This document shows, one piece after another, positions 30,229-39,934 of a DNA stretch of 64,000 nucleotides; position 1 is the first letter of the stretch, and the number at the start of each line of letters is the position of its first letter. The notes below the pieces were generated by a model. That model had not been told where the DNA came from. It ran no database searches and saw nothing but the letters and a program-made list of their open reading frames with translations. This stretch comes from Balneolaceae bacterium (GTDB lineage Bacteria > Bacteroidota > Rhodothermia > Balneolales > Balneolaceae): positions 25,683 through 89,682 of the forward strand of contig JAFIFB010000044.1 of assembly GCA_020832285.1 (NCBI GenBank), read 5' to 3'. The position numbers were made by a program, and so were the translations under genes.

Positions 30229-30290
30229 TTGAAACCGTTTGATGGAGCCTGCTATTAGATTCAGAAGAGATCAAACACGGTTTTTTCAGA

Positions 30291-31760
30291 TTAACGGATT
30301 GTTCCGAGTGGATTTTCCGGCATATAAGGTTCGAACGGATACTCATCCGGGTTGACAATCACACCTGTTGTTTGTTTGAATGGCAATTCTGTATCTGCAT
30401 TGTGAGTTGCTTCCACAAACCAAGCGGTAAATCCATCCTCCGGCGTGCCGACTTCAACAAACAGATTTCCTTCTTCGGGGACTTCAAGTGTTTCTGCTTC
30501 CCAGGTCTGGTCGATCACATATAGCCTGAAATCACGGTCATTTGGGTTGTGTACACTCCAGAGAAGCAATTCATCAGGGAGATTATCAGGGTCAAGCTGA
30601 ATACGGAATCCGTTTTCTTCGGTATTCCAGCGAAAGGTGGGGATGGCTTCATCATTGATGATAAAGTTGTGAAAAGCTGCAAGACTAACCGGGGCATCAC
30701 TGCCACTAATGGAGTGGCCGCTATTGGGAATATATCTCATATATTTTTCTTCCGGCAGATCATCCCAGTAAAATTGCCATGAATCGGGCAGGAAAAACTC
30801 ATCACTGGCGGCATTCACGATATATTTTGGCATCTGCAAACGGTCGAGGTAAGAGTAGGGGTCCACAATTTCGAGCATACGGGCAAATTCGGTTGAAAAC
30901 TGCCAGTCCATGATCTGTTCATCGACATACTCGCTGATGGCGGGAGACCATTCTCCATAAGCTTGCCAGTGATGTTCAAATGAAGGAATGATATTCAGCA
31001 GGTCGATCACGGCCGGGGCAATAGCCACTACACGATCATCAAAAATACCGGTCGTCCAGGTGGTCCATCCCCGTTTGGAACCGCCGGTAATCACATAATT
31101 ATCAACACGTCTATCTGTATGTTCAGTGGTGAAATCTGTGATTGTATCCATCGCACGAACAGCTGCAGTAGTCATGGGCAGGCGGCTCAGCCAAACGGCA
31201 TCTTCATCCCTGGCACCACCCTCCAGATATTTTCTCCATCCGAAGGCAATCAGGTCATCTTCATAGCGCTGATCCAGCCGGTCATCATCCAGAAAAGTGA
31301 TCGGTTGAAAGGGGACGTTGTGGAGGTATGCAGTTACTGAATTTGTTTTGATGGCCGTATTCAGTACGAAAGTATTTACCGATTCGGGAAGATCCGTATT
31401 GATGCTGCCTCCGCCAATCCAAAGCAATCCAGTGTTATGGTTTACCTGGTCGGGAACTACGATTGTAAGCCAGTGCCACCATGTTGTTTCGTTTACATCT
31501 TCTGCAGTAAGCCACTCTTGCGATACCATCCGGATGATGTATGCTGTGTAGCCATCCTCTTCAATGGTGCTTTGCAATTCATACTCATAAGCAGGGTGTA
31601 CATCAGAAAGGTAGGCTTCAATCGGATTTACGTCGTTATTCTCCGGAGTACATGAAATAGCATAGAGAGTAAAAAGAGATATTGCCAGAGCAGATATGCA
31701 GAGTTTTTTCATAGCTGTAAACATTGAGAATGTTGGTTTTTGAACTCTGCATATATACAA
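30291..31760 (-). CDS. PhoPQ-activated pathogenicity-related (PqaA-type) family protein, exported
   Basis: WWHWLTIVVPDQV...LLWIGGGS, VDNYVITGGSKRGWTTWTTGIFDDRVVAIAPAVIDLLN. Confidence 0.85.
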   Translation of the reverse strand: MYICRVQKPTFSMFTAMKKLCISALAISLFTLYAISCTPENNDVNPIEAYLSDVHPAYEYELQSTIEEDGYTAYIIRMVSQEWLTAEDVNETTWWHWLTIVVPDQVNHNTGLLWIGGGSINTDLPESVNTFVLNTAIKTNSVTAYLHNVPFQPITFLDDDRLDQRYEDDLIAFGWRKYLEGGARDEDAVWLSRLPMTTAAVRAMDTITDFTTEHTDRRVDNYVITGGSKRGWTTWTTGIFDDRVVAIAPAVIDLLNIIPSFEHHWQAYGEWSPAISEYVDEQIMDWQFSTEFARMLEIVDPYSYLDRLQMPKYIVNAASDEFFLPDSWQFYWDDLPEEKYMRYIPNSGHSISGSDAPVSLAAFHNFIINDEAIPTFRWNTEENGFRIQLDPDNLPDELLLWSVHNPNDRDFRLYVIDQTWEAETLEVPEEGNLFVEVGTPEDGFTAWFVEATHNADTELPFKQTTGVIVNPDEYPFEPYMPENPLGTIR

Positions 31761-31805
31761 ATTGAGGGTGAAACAGACAACCCGAAACTTGCTGAATCAA
31801 ATGAA

Positions 31806-33032
31806 TTATTTTCCGAATGTGAGGACTTTTACTGGGTCGGTCTTTGCTGCTACACGGGCAGGCAGCCAGGAAGCCAGGGCACAAAGCAAAATGGTTACAG
31901 TACTCACAATAATAAAATCGAGCATATGCGGTTCAACGGGAGCTGTGCTCATGTAGTAGTTTTCTTCGGAAAGAGGAATAATTTCATAGGTGATCTGAAG
32001 CCAGTAAAAAAGGAGCGAAATTGCAATGCCCATAATCAATCCGCTGAAAGCCACAAAAAGTCCTTCCAATAGAAAAATCTGCCTGATCGCTTTACTTTTG
32101 GCACCAATGGTTTTCAGAATTCCGATATCTTTCACACGCTCAAGTACCATCATCAGCACTGTGCCGATCAGGTTAAATGCGGCTACGATAATCATCACAC
32201 CAATTACCAGTGGAATGGTTTCTTCCTGAAGATCTACCCATGCAAATATATTCCGATAACGCTGGTAGATACTCTCTGTTACGTAAGGGAAGCTGGTTTG
32301 ATCGCGTATCAAAGAGTAAACTTCCTGAATCTGACCGGTGTCAGTCACATTGATTTCCATGGCACTGGCCTTACCGGGACCAAAATCAAAGAGGTTTCTA
32401 ACCGATTCGATATTTGCAAGGGCAAAATTATCATCAAACCTGGAAATTCCGGTCTGATATATTCCGGTCAGTGTGAACTGCTGAATTTCCGGGGTATTGA
32501 AGGGAGTGGGGAGTTCGTCAATAGCATAAAGTGTAACACGGTCACCAATTTCCGCCCCGATGGTTCGTGCAAGAGCGGTTCCCAGAATAATACCCGGCAG
32601 GCCGCTTTCCTGTACGCTCAGGTCGTATGTTCCCCTTGTTACGTAGGTGTGCAGGCTGGTTGCATCACCTTCTTCATGATCCCCCTTGATTACTGTGCCG
32701 CTTACATCACGGGTTGACTGGACCATAACTTGTCCGAGAATGACCGGCTGAACCTGGGCAACTCCGGGGATATTACTGATGTGGACCTGGAGGGTATCCG
32801 CCCGGTTGATAGTATCACTGGCATAGGAGTTGACCGTGATGTGTGGTGCAAATCCTACAATTTTTTCGTTAATGGTGGATTTAAAACCGTGGACAATCGA
32901 TAGTGCAATCAGCAGTCCTGCTGAACCGATGGCCACACCTCCAATAGCCATAATTTTGATAAAGGAAAGAAAACGCGATTCCCGTTTGTTTCCCTTAAAA
33001 TATTTGCCGGCAATGTACCAGGTGAATTTCAT
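31806..33032 (-). CDS. ABC transporter permease, LolC/LolE-like
   Basis: FIKIMAIGGVAIGSAGLLIALSIVHGFKSTI; C-terminal FtsX-like permease region. Confidence 0.85.
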   Translation of the reverse strand: MKFTWYIAGKYFKGNKRESRFLSFIKIMAIGGVAIGSAGLLIALSIVHGFKSTINEKIVGFAPHITVNSYASDTINRADTLQVHISNIPGVAQVQPVILGQVMVQSTRDVSGTVIKGDHEEGDATSLHTYVTRGTYDLSVQESGLPGIILGTALARTIGAEIGDRVTLYAIDELPTPFNTPEIQQFTLTGIYQTGISRFDDNFALANIESVRNLFDFGPGKASAMEINVTDTGQIQEVYSLIRDQTSFPYVTESIYQRYRNIFAWVDLQEETIPLVIGVMIIVAAFNLIGTVLMMVLERVKDIGILKTIGAKSKAIRQIFLLEGLFVAFSGLIMGIAISLLFYWLQITYEIIPLSEENYYMSTAPVEPHMLDFIIVSTVTILLCALASWLPARVAAKTDPVKVLTFGK

Positions 33033-33112
33033 GATTCCGGTTGCTGATGGCTGGTTACTTGTTGCTGGGTGTTACGATTTCCAATTCGCTTCAACATATT
33101 GAATGAATCTAT

Positions 33113-33436
33113 TTATCTCTTACCAAGAATTTTGTACTCCTTCATAAATGATGTCAAAGGCTTGTCGGGAAAATGAAGTTCACTTATCATTTTTAAATGG
33201 TCTAATGTTTCGTCACAAGAACTCTGAGCATAAACAAGAAATTTTATGAAATCTTGTTTATATCGTCTTCTGCCATAACCCTCGATAATATTGTCTTTTA
33301 TACTTTTACTGGATCTTCGAATTTGGCTGCCCTGTTCATAAAGTTCGTATTTCGGAAGTTCAAGACTCACTTTATGTATTTTCATTGCAAGCTTGTAGCT
33401 TTTCTGATAGATCTCTAAGTCATGATAATTTTTCAT
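33113..33436 (-). CDS. four helix bundle protein (23S rRNA intervening-sequence protein family)
   Basis: [51 protein letters not shown]. Confidence 0.93.
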   Translation of the reverse strand: MKNYHDLEIYQKSYKLAMKIHKVSLELPKYELYEQGSQIRRSSKSIKDNIIEGYGRRRYKQDFIKFLVYAQSSCDETLDHLKMISELHFPDKPLTSFMKEYKILGKR

Positions 33437-33490
33437 ACAAAAATTTTGACTTAAGAAGATAATATTATTTCATAATTCTACACCTTTTAC

Positions 33491-33547
33491 CCGCAACCAG
33501 CAACCAGCAACCAGCAACCAGCAACCAGCAACCAGCAACCAGCAACC
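33491..33547. repeat. heptanucleotide tandem repeat (AGCAACC)n
   Basis: Eight consecutive GCAACC units at 7-bp spacing. Confidence 0.97.
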
Positions 33548-33557
33548 CGCTACGCTC

Positions 33558-35105
33558 TTACTCCGGCCTCATCAGCGGGAAAAATAGAACATCCCGGATC
33601 GACTCGGAATTGGTCATGATCATCGCAAGGCGGTCAATACCGATGCCGATACCTGCAGTAGGGGGCATGCCGTATTCGATGGCACGGAGAAAATCCTCAT
33701 CGAGGGTCATCGCTTCGTCATCGCCTTCGCTGCGTAAACGAGTCTGTTCCTCAAAACGTTTGCGCTGATCTACCGGATCATTTAATTCTGAAAAGGCGTT
33801 GGCAATTTCTTTTCCGTTGCAGATCGCTTCGAAACGCTCCACCAACCCTTCTTTAGAACGGTGCTTCTTGGCAAGCGGACTCATTTCAATAGGATAATCC
33901 GTGATAAATGTAGGCTGAATCAGTTTCGGTTCCACGTACTCTCCGAAAATTTCATCAATCAGTTTTCCTTTGCCCATTCCATCCTCAATGGGGATTTTCA
34001 GCTCTCTGGCGATAGTAAGAATTTCTACTTCGGTTTTTCCGTATAGATTGTGTCCGGTCTCTTTTTCAATCGCTTCGTACATGGGTATTCGCGGCCAGGG
34101 CCGTTTGAAATCGATTTCATGCTCACCCGATTTTACTTTCGTTGAGCCGTGCAGTGTAACAGCCACGTTTTCAACCATTTCCTCCATGAAATCCATCATC
34201 CAGTTGTAGTCTTTGTATGCGACGTAGAGTTCCACCTGTGTGAATTCAGGGTTGTGAAAACGTGAGAGCCCCTCATTACGGAAATCTTTTGAAAACTCAT
34301 ATACACCGTCAAATCCACCCACAATCAGCCGTTTCAGGTAGAGTTCGTTGGCGATGCGAAGGTACAACTGCATATCCAGAGCATTGTGATGGGTAACAAA
34401 CGGCCGGGCCGATGCTCCGCCATAAATCGGCTGCAAAATGGGTGTTTCTACTTCGAGATAACCGCGCTCGTTCATGAAATCGCGCATCGTCTGCACCATT
34501 CGGGTCCGTTTGATGAATGTTTCTTTAACCTCCGGATTTACAACAAGATCCACATAGCGCTGGCGATAACGGAGTTCTTTATCGGAGAATGCATCGTACG
34601 TAACCACTTCTCCCTCTTCATTTTCTACCTCTTTGGGTGTGGGAAGCGGCCGGACAGTTTTACCTAAAAATTCAAACTCTTCCGCATGAACGGTGGTTTC
34701 GCCGGTGCGGGTTTTAAACACAAATCCTTTGATCCCCACAAAATCTCCGATATCCACCAGTTTTTTGAACACTTTGTTGTATTCATCCACACCCACATCA
34801 TCACGGCGAATATAAACCTGAATGACACCCTGTGAATCCTGGAGTGTAAAAAAAGATGCTTTGCCCATAATCCGCCGCGTTATCACCCGCCCGGCAATAG
34901 CTACTCGTTTGGCGTTTTCGGTGCCCCCGGAAGGATCAATAACGAAAGATTCATCATCTGAAATTTCGGTGGTATGGTGAGTAACATCGTACTGATAGGG
35001 GTAGGGGTTGATATTTAGTTCTCTCAGTTGATTTAATTTCTCCAGCCTGATCTGTTGCTGTTCACTGAGTGAAGGATCTGGGTTGCTCATCAAATGTTGG
35101 TTCAA
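33558..35105 (-). CDS. lysS: lysyl-tRNA synthetase class II
   Basis: [89 protein letters not shown]. Confidence 0.97.
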   Translation of the reverse strand: MNQHLMSNPDPSLSEQQQIRLEKLNQLRELNINPYPYQYDVTHHTTEISDDESFVIDPSGGTENAKRVAIAGRVITRRIMGKASFFTLQDSQGVIQVYIRRDDVGVDEYNKVFKKLVDIGDFVGIKGFVFKTRTGETTVHAEEFEFLGKTVRPLPTPKEVENEEGEVVTYDAFSDKELRYRQRYVDLVVNPEVKETFIKRTRMVQTMRDFMNERGYLEVETPILQPIYGGASARPFVTHHNALDMQLYLRIANELYLKRLIVGGFDGVYEFSKDFRNEGLSRFHNPEFTQVELYVAYKDYNWMMDFMEEMVENVAVTLHGSTKVKSGEHEIDFKRPWPRIPMYEAIEKETGHNLYGKTEVEILTIARELKIPIEDGMGKGKLIDEIFGEYVEPKLIQPTFITDYPIEMSPLAKKHRSKEGLVERFEAICNGKEIANAFSELNDPVDQRKRFEEQTRLRSEGDDEAMTLDEDFLRAIEYGMPPTAGIGIGIDRLAMIMTNSESIRDVLFFPLMRPE

Positions 35106-35391
35106 TTTTTATTTAATATTCAAGCCTAATAAGATAAAAAATTATAAGGGAACTTGGCATTGCGAGTTATAACGATGGATGGATTTGCCGGAAATATCTT
35201 TTGAAATGAATAGTTATTATTTTGAAGTATCTTGAAACCTGAAAGTTGTTATTTAAAACACTTGTTTTTCAATGGTATGAACCGGCAATTGATTATAAAA
35301 AATTTGAGGGAAAGACTCCTTAAAGAGAAAAAATTGGTGAGAGCTTTATCAAAATAGTAGATTTCAGTAACTGAAAAACAAAGAAACATCT

Positions 35392-35973
35392 GTGCCCGAA
35401 CGCATTCATCACCCCGATTTGCCGGAAGAAATTCTGGTTTCTTACCAACCGATCATCATCCCGAGAAAGGGGCTGGATGTGAATCAGCTTGAGGCTCATT
35501 CCGGGGCAGCACTTTTGAAAAAATCGGCAAAAATCTGGTTTTCTGTTCAGCAAATGGAGATACACGCCTTAAAGAATGAAAAACCAAGAGCATTCATCAA
35601 TAGTGAGGAGATTTCTGTGAGTTTTTCACATACAAATAATGCACTCTCTGCTGCGATATCTAAACAGTTTGTTGTAGGTTGCGACATGGAAATGGAGAGA
35701 AGGGCAGTTCACCCAAAACTGATGAAGCGAATGAAACATGATCAGGAACAGATGGATCTATATTCCAGAGTTGCCCCAATCCGTATCTGGACATTTAAAG
35801 AATCGGCACTGAAAATGATCGGCACAGGCCTCCGGAAGCCAATGAATAGTGTAAAGGTCACCAGGGAGGATTCTTCTCAATTCAGAGTGGAATTTGATGA
35901 TGGGAAGCGGGCAAAAATTTGCAGCTTTCAGCATAAAGAACACTGGATTTCTATCTGCTATACATTGTTGTAA
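35392..35973 (+). CDS. 4'-phosphopantetheinyl transferase superfamily protein
   Basis: VGCDMEMERR and WTFKESALKMIGTGL; GTG start. Confidence 0.85.
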   Translation: MPERIHHPDLPEEILVSYQPIIIPRKGLDVNQLEAHSGAALLKKSAKIWFSVQQMEIHALKNEKPRAFINSEEISVSFSHTNNALSAAISKQFVVGCDMEMERRAVHPKLMKRMKHDQEQMDLYSRVAPIRIWTFKESALKMIGTGLRKPMNSVKVTREDSSQFRVEFDDGKRAKICSFQHKEHWISICYTLL

Positions 35974-36021
35974 TTACTTGTTGAAGTGAACCCATGATCG
36001 ATCTATATAACCAACCTCGTA

Positions 36022-36912
36022 ATGATAAAGAATCAACCTTTTTTTATAATGAAAGAAGTGAGTGATGTAACTATCATCGGAACAGGAGCGGTCGGTTCGG
36101 CTCTGCTCGATTTTTTCAGGAAGGAACAGATTCCTGTTCGATCTGTATGGAACAGCAGGTCTGGTGTTGTTTATACTGAGAATGGAAAGAAGGTTTCGGT
36201 TCAGAATTCTATTCCGCAGTCAGAAAATCAGATCGGGCGTTATGTTTTTATCACCACACCCGATGATTTGATTGCTGTCATCTCGGAAAAGATTGCGGGC
36301 CTGCCGATTAAATGGCGGGTGAGAAATGTGATTCACTGTTCGGGAAATCTAAATGCCGGTGAACTCTCCGCTCTTTCAGAAAAAGGAGCCAGAACCGTTT
36401 CGATGCATCCGCTTCAAACATTTACAAAAAAAGAGGGTTCAGAACGCCTGGGCGGTATCTCAATCAGTCTTGAAGGGGATGAAGAGCTAATTATGGAACT
36501 GAGAACTCTGATCAAAAGAATGGGAAGCAATCCGGTGGAGTTAAGCAGGGAACAGAAACGGGCTCTGCATATAGGGGCGGTATTTTCCTCAAACTATCTC
36601 GTGGCTCTGCTCCACAAAACGGAAACGTATCTTGAAGAGGAGGGCATCAAGGGTGGACTGGAGATACTAAAACCGCTGATGTTACAAACAGTTGCAAACA
36701 TTCTGGAAAAAGGCCCCGTTGAAGCGCTGACCGGCCCGGTGTCGAGAGGGGACGTCAGTTCAGTACAAAAACACCTTGATTCCCTTCGGGGTGACCATAA
36801 AACCAAAAAATTTTACAAACTTTTGGGGGAAGAGGCACTTCGAATCAGTCAGAAACGCAGCGAGGTAGATCAGGAGCTACTGCAGGAATTGAAGAATTTG
36901 TTGGTGAAGTAG
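36022..36912 (+). CDS. Rossmann-like and DUF2520 domain protein
   Basis: VTIIGTGAVGSALLDFF, ITTPDDLI, VIHCSGNL, MHPLQTF. Confidence 0.88.
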   Translation: MIKNQPFFIMKEVSDVTIIGTGAVGSALLDFFRKEQIPVRSVWNSRSGVVYTENGKKVSVQNSIPQSENQIGRYVFITTPDDLIAVISEKIAGLPIKWRVRNVIHCSGNLNAGELSALSEKGARTVSMHPLQTFTKKEGSERLGGISISLEGDEELIMELRTLIKRMGSNPVELSREQKRALHIGAVFSSNYLVALLHKTETYLEEEGIKGGLEILKPLMLQTVANILEKGPVEALTGPVSRGDVSSVQKHLDSLRGDHKTKKFYKLLGEEALRISQKRSEVDQELLQELKNLLVK

Positions 36913-36967
36913 TGTTGTGTCAATGAGGTTAGGTCAGGTCCTTGTCAACGCAAACCCGCCTGAAGAT

Positions 36968-37372
36968 TTAATGGCCGGGATCCCATATTTGACACACTCC
37001 CGAATTACGGATTCGCTGGTCGTGTGTGACAAGTGGATAGCCAGAAAGCATCGCTGTGGCGACAATCAAGCGATCGGCAGGGTCTGCATGAAAAGATTCC
37101 GGCAGATTACGCTGAGTGAGGATTACATCCAAATCCACAGCCAGTACTGTAAGAAAAGCTTCGTTTGTGGCCTGAGTAATCCAGCTTTGAAAATCGGGGA
37201 GGAGAGTTATCCGGGCTTTTCGTTCCAGCATTTCCGTTTCCCAAAGTGTAGTCCAGGAGATGCATAAATTCCGGCTTTCTGCAAGTTTATCCAGTGCAAG
37301 GCGTTCCTTTTTACGAAGTGCACCATCCCCCAAAAGCCACCAGAGCCAGATGTGCGTATCAAGCAGAACCAT
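36968..37372 (-). CDS. PIN domain toxin (VapC-like)
   Basis: LLDTHIWLWWLLGD, SWTTLWETEML, HADPADRLIVATAM; start trimmed to MVLLDTH. Confidence 0.9.
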   Translation of the reverse strand: MVLLDTHIWLWWLLGDGALRKKERLALDKLAESRNLCISWTTLWETEMLERKARITLLPDFQSWITQATNEAFLTVLAVDLDVILTQRNLPESFHADPADRLIVATAMLSGYPLVTHDQRIRNSGVCQIWDPGH

Positions 37373-37374
37373 TA

Positions 37375-37638
37375 TTAGTCGGGTTCGTTGACCTGATACG
37401 ACTGTACCCAATCGGGACCAGAGTAATCATCAAAGGGTGTATCTGCGGGGTGGAGTTCAGAGGCCGAACCTTTTCCTTTCAGTTTTTTCCAGGGAGCCTT
37501 TGGAATAGCTGCAGTGTGATCCTGAAATTCGCTTTCAAGCAGTTCTGTAAACAACTCTTTGAGCGTAATTCCCCGTTCAACGGCCTTCATTTTGGCCTTT
37601 TTCATTAACTCATCCGGTATGTCGATAGTAGTTCGCAT
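37375..37638 (-). CDS. VapB-like antitoxin
   Basis: MRTTIDIPDELMKKAKMKAVERGITLKELFTELLE; immediately upstream of PIN gene. Confidence 0.85.
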   Translation of the reverse strand: MRTTIDIPDELMKKAKMKAVERGITLKELFTELLESEFQDHTAAIPKAPWKKLKGKGSASELHPADTPFDDYSGPDWVQSYQVNEPD

Positions 37639-37840
37639 AAAAACATATTATCATATTTATGACTAAATGTATATTTTTTTCAAGAGAAATAAAAGCGGAA
37701 ACCGGAAGTTTAATTCTGCCATTAACTTTTTAACCTGCATTATTCACAAAAAAATAAATGATTGGTTTTATCGCTATGTATATGAGTAACTTCTATCAGA
37801 CAAAGATTAAAACTTTATTCAACGTATTGTCACGTACTGC

Positions 37841-37918
37841 GAAATTTTCCGCCTCAGGCGGATGCGTTGTCTCAGAAATGGTTTGCCCACAACCAAATTT
37901 CTTGGTGAATAATGCAGG
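37841..37918. repeat. REP-like interspersed repeat, short copy (inverted)
   Basis: Reverse complement matches 21040-21159 minus ~55-bp insertion. Confidence 0.8.
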
Positions 37919-37946
37919 TTAGATTTCATTAAAATGCTTTTACAGA

Positions 37947-38285
37947 ATGAAAATGAAAAAGAACGACTATTATAAACGTGTTTATGAAATTGTGGCTGAA
38001 ATCCCGTACGGAAGAGTAACAACCTACGGAGCTATCGCACGTTATTTGGGAGTGGCATCCGGCGCTCGGATGGTGGGATATGCACTCAATAACCTGGCCT
38101 CGAACTCTGAGGAAACGGTTTATCCCGCTCATCGCGTGGTGAATCGACTGGGGCAGTTGACCGGCCGTGCACATTTTCCCGGCGATTCGATGCGTGAACG
38201 GCTGGAGCAGGAGGGTGTTACCTTCAGTGAAGAGTATACGGTGGATATTGAGAAGCATTTCTGGGAGCCAGGTATGGGTTTGTAA
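37947..38285 (+). CDS. alkyltransferase-like (ATL) protein, MGMT DNA-binding domain without catalytic Cys
   Basis: IPYGRVTTYGAIARYLG, MVGYALN, PAHRVVNRLGQLTG (Cys replaced by Ala). Confidence 0.9.
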   Translation: MKMKKNDYYKRVYEIVAEIPYGRVTTYGAIARYLGVASGARMVGYALNNLASNSEETVYPAHRVVNRLGQLTGRAHFPGDSMRERLEQEGVTFSEEYTVDIEKHFWEPGMGL

Positions 38286-38340
38286 TGCTCAATCAGGTTA
38301 GTTCCGAAATACTTGCGGAAATTCTCTTACTTTTGAGTTG

Positions 38341-38369
38341 GCCCGCATTTCTTGGTGAGAAATGCGGGC
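38341..38369. repeat. perfect 12-bp-stem hairpin related to REP-like family
   Basis: GCCCGCATTTCT-TGGTG-AGAAATGCGGGC; arm matches 21028-21050. Confidence 0.8.
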
Positions 38370-38404
38370 AAACGGAATAGCGATCCGTTGTACTGTGTGC
38401 TGTT

Positions 38405-39748
38405 TTATTCCCCGAAGAGGACGATCTGAAGGTCCATCACATTATTACCAGTGGGCCCTGTGATGATGTGCCCGCCCGCTTTTTGAAAGAAATGGTAGCT
38501 GTCATTGCGGTCGATGTAATGCTTGGGATCAATCCCGTTATTTTTAGCCTGCCGCCAGGTGTTTTGAGTGACAATCGCTCCTGCGGCATCGGTAGGCCCG
38601 TCAATTCCGTCGGTGCCAGCACTTAGAAAGGCGATATTTTGTTTCAGATCTTTCAGCCGTTTTGCCATTCTCAATGCCAGTTCCTGATTTCTGCCTCCAA
38701 GTCCGTCGCCGGTTACTTTAACAGTACATTCTCCGAAGAATACGAGGGCTTTTTTCTTTGAACCCGAATCCAGGACAGATTCAATTTTTTGAGAAATCTT
38801 CTCTTCAAAATCGTCAATCAGGCCAGACCATGCAGGTGAAACAAGTTCGGCTTGATAGCCTTCCTGTTCGATAATTTCCTTGGTTCGGCCGGCTACTAAA
38901 GATGCCGAGGAAACGATCCAGCTAAAATGCTGATCAAAATCGATCGAGCTTTCGATCTCATTATTTTTCTCCTCGGCATTCAGCCCATTCTGAAGATGTT
39001 TTTTTACTGATTCAGGCATATCGTCCAGGATGGAATATTTTTTGAGTACATCAACCGATTGACGAAAGGAGATCACCTGGGCTGTTGTAGGGCCGCTGCC
39101 GATATATCTGAGATCGTCATCCGGCACGTCCGAAATCACCAGATCAATTAACGTAGTATGGTTCAAATGGCTCAGAAAGCGTCCGCCTTTAACCTGGGAG
39201 AGTGTCTTCCGAACGGTATTAACCTCATGGATGGACGCCCCCGATTGCAGCAACGCCTTAAAAACCTGCTGTAGTTCAGTAATAGAAATCCCTTCAACCG
39301 GTAACGCAAACAGTGCGGAGGTTCCGCCCGAAATAAGGTTGATCACGATGGAATTATCAGGGATTCCATCAGCAAATGAGACAAGTTTTTTAGAGGCTTC
39401 AAAACTTTTTTCATCGGGAAGCGGATGGGTGCCTTCGAGCATCTCGATGGTGGAAAGATCTGCACGGGAACCGGGTGGTGCGATGATCAGTCCGGATTTG
39501 ATCCGGTCTCCCAGAATATTTTCCGTGGCTTCTGCCATTGTAGGAGAAGCTTTCCCGGTGCCAATCACGTAGATGTTTTGCCCATTGTCCGTTCTGAACC
39601 TGTGATCATTAACAGAAAGCAGGTTTTCCTCAGCATTCCAGCGCAGAATTTCCGGAAAAAATTCACGGGGATTCACATTCTTCAGAATAGATCGGAAAAA
39701 GCTTTCGGCCTGGTCTGTAAGATTCATGAGACTATTTTCATTTTGCAA
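38405..39748 (-). CDS. glycerate 2-kinase type (DUF4147/MOFRL)
   Basis: VIGTGKASPTMAEA, INLISGGTSALFALPVEG, FLSAGTDGIDGPTDAAGAIV. Confidence 0.92.
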   Translation of the reverse strand: MQNENSLMNLTDQAESFFRSILKNVNPREFFPEILRWNAEENLLSVNDHRFRTDNGQNIYVIGTGKASPTMAEATENILGDRIKSGLIIAPPGSRADLSTIEMLEGTHPLPDEKSFEASKKLVSFADGIPDNSIVINLISGGTSALFALPVEGISITELQQVFKALLQSGASIHEVNTVRKTLSQVKGGRFLSHLNHTTLIDLVISDVPDDDLRYIGSGPTTAQVISFRQSVDVLKKYSILDDMPESVKKHLQNGLNAEEKNNEIESSIDFDQHFSWIVSSASLVAGRTKEIIEQEGYQAELVSPAWSGLIDDFEEKISQKIESVLDSGSKKKALVFFGECTVKVTGDGLGGRNQELALRMAKRLKDLKQNIAFLSAGTDGIDGPTDAAGAIVTQNTWRQAKNNGIDPKHYIDRNDSYHFFQKAGGHIITGPTGNNVMDLQIVLFGE

Positions 39749-39934
39749 ATGATTGATTTATAGCATTTAAAATACGATAAATTGGAAAGTTTTTTGAATG
39801 GTGATAACACTGGCTCATTAATAGGGTATTTATGTAGCGAAATACTGCCATGTTTTGGATTAGTGAATATGAGTGGGAGTGACGGAGTGATGGAGAGGAT
39901 TAGGGTGAGGTAGGGGTTGGTTCCAAGCGCCGCG

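Noticed and set aside
33491-33547. Heptamer array considered as a CRISPR-like array
   Set aside because: Pure tandem 7-bp repeat with no spacers or cas genes.
36986-36997. TTGACACACTC as possible right end pairing with the 36910 element end
   Set aside because: It lies in the VapC C-terminus (…SGVCQIW…), which looks like native PIN-domain sequence; match to the TIR is only partial.
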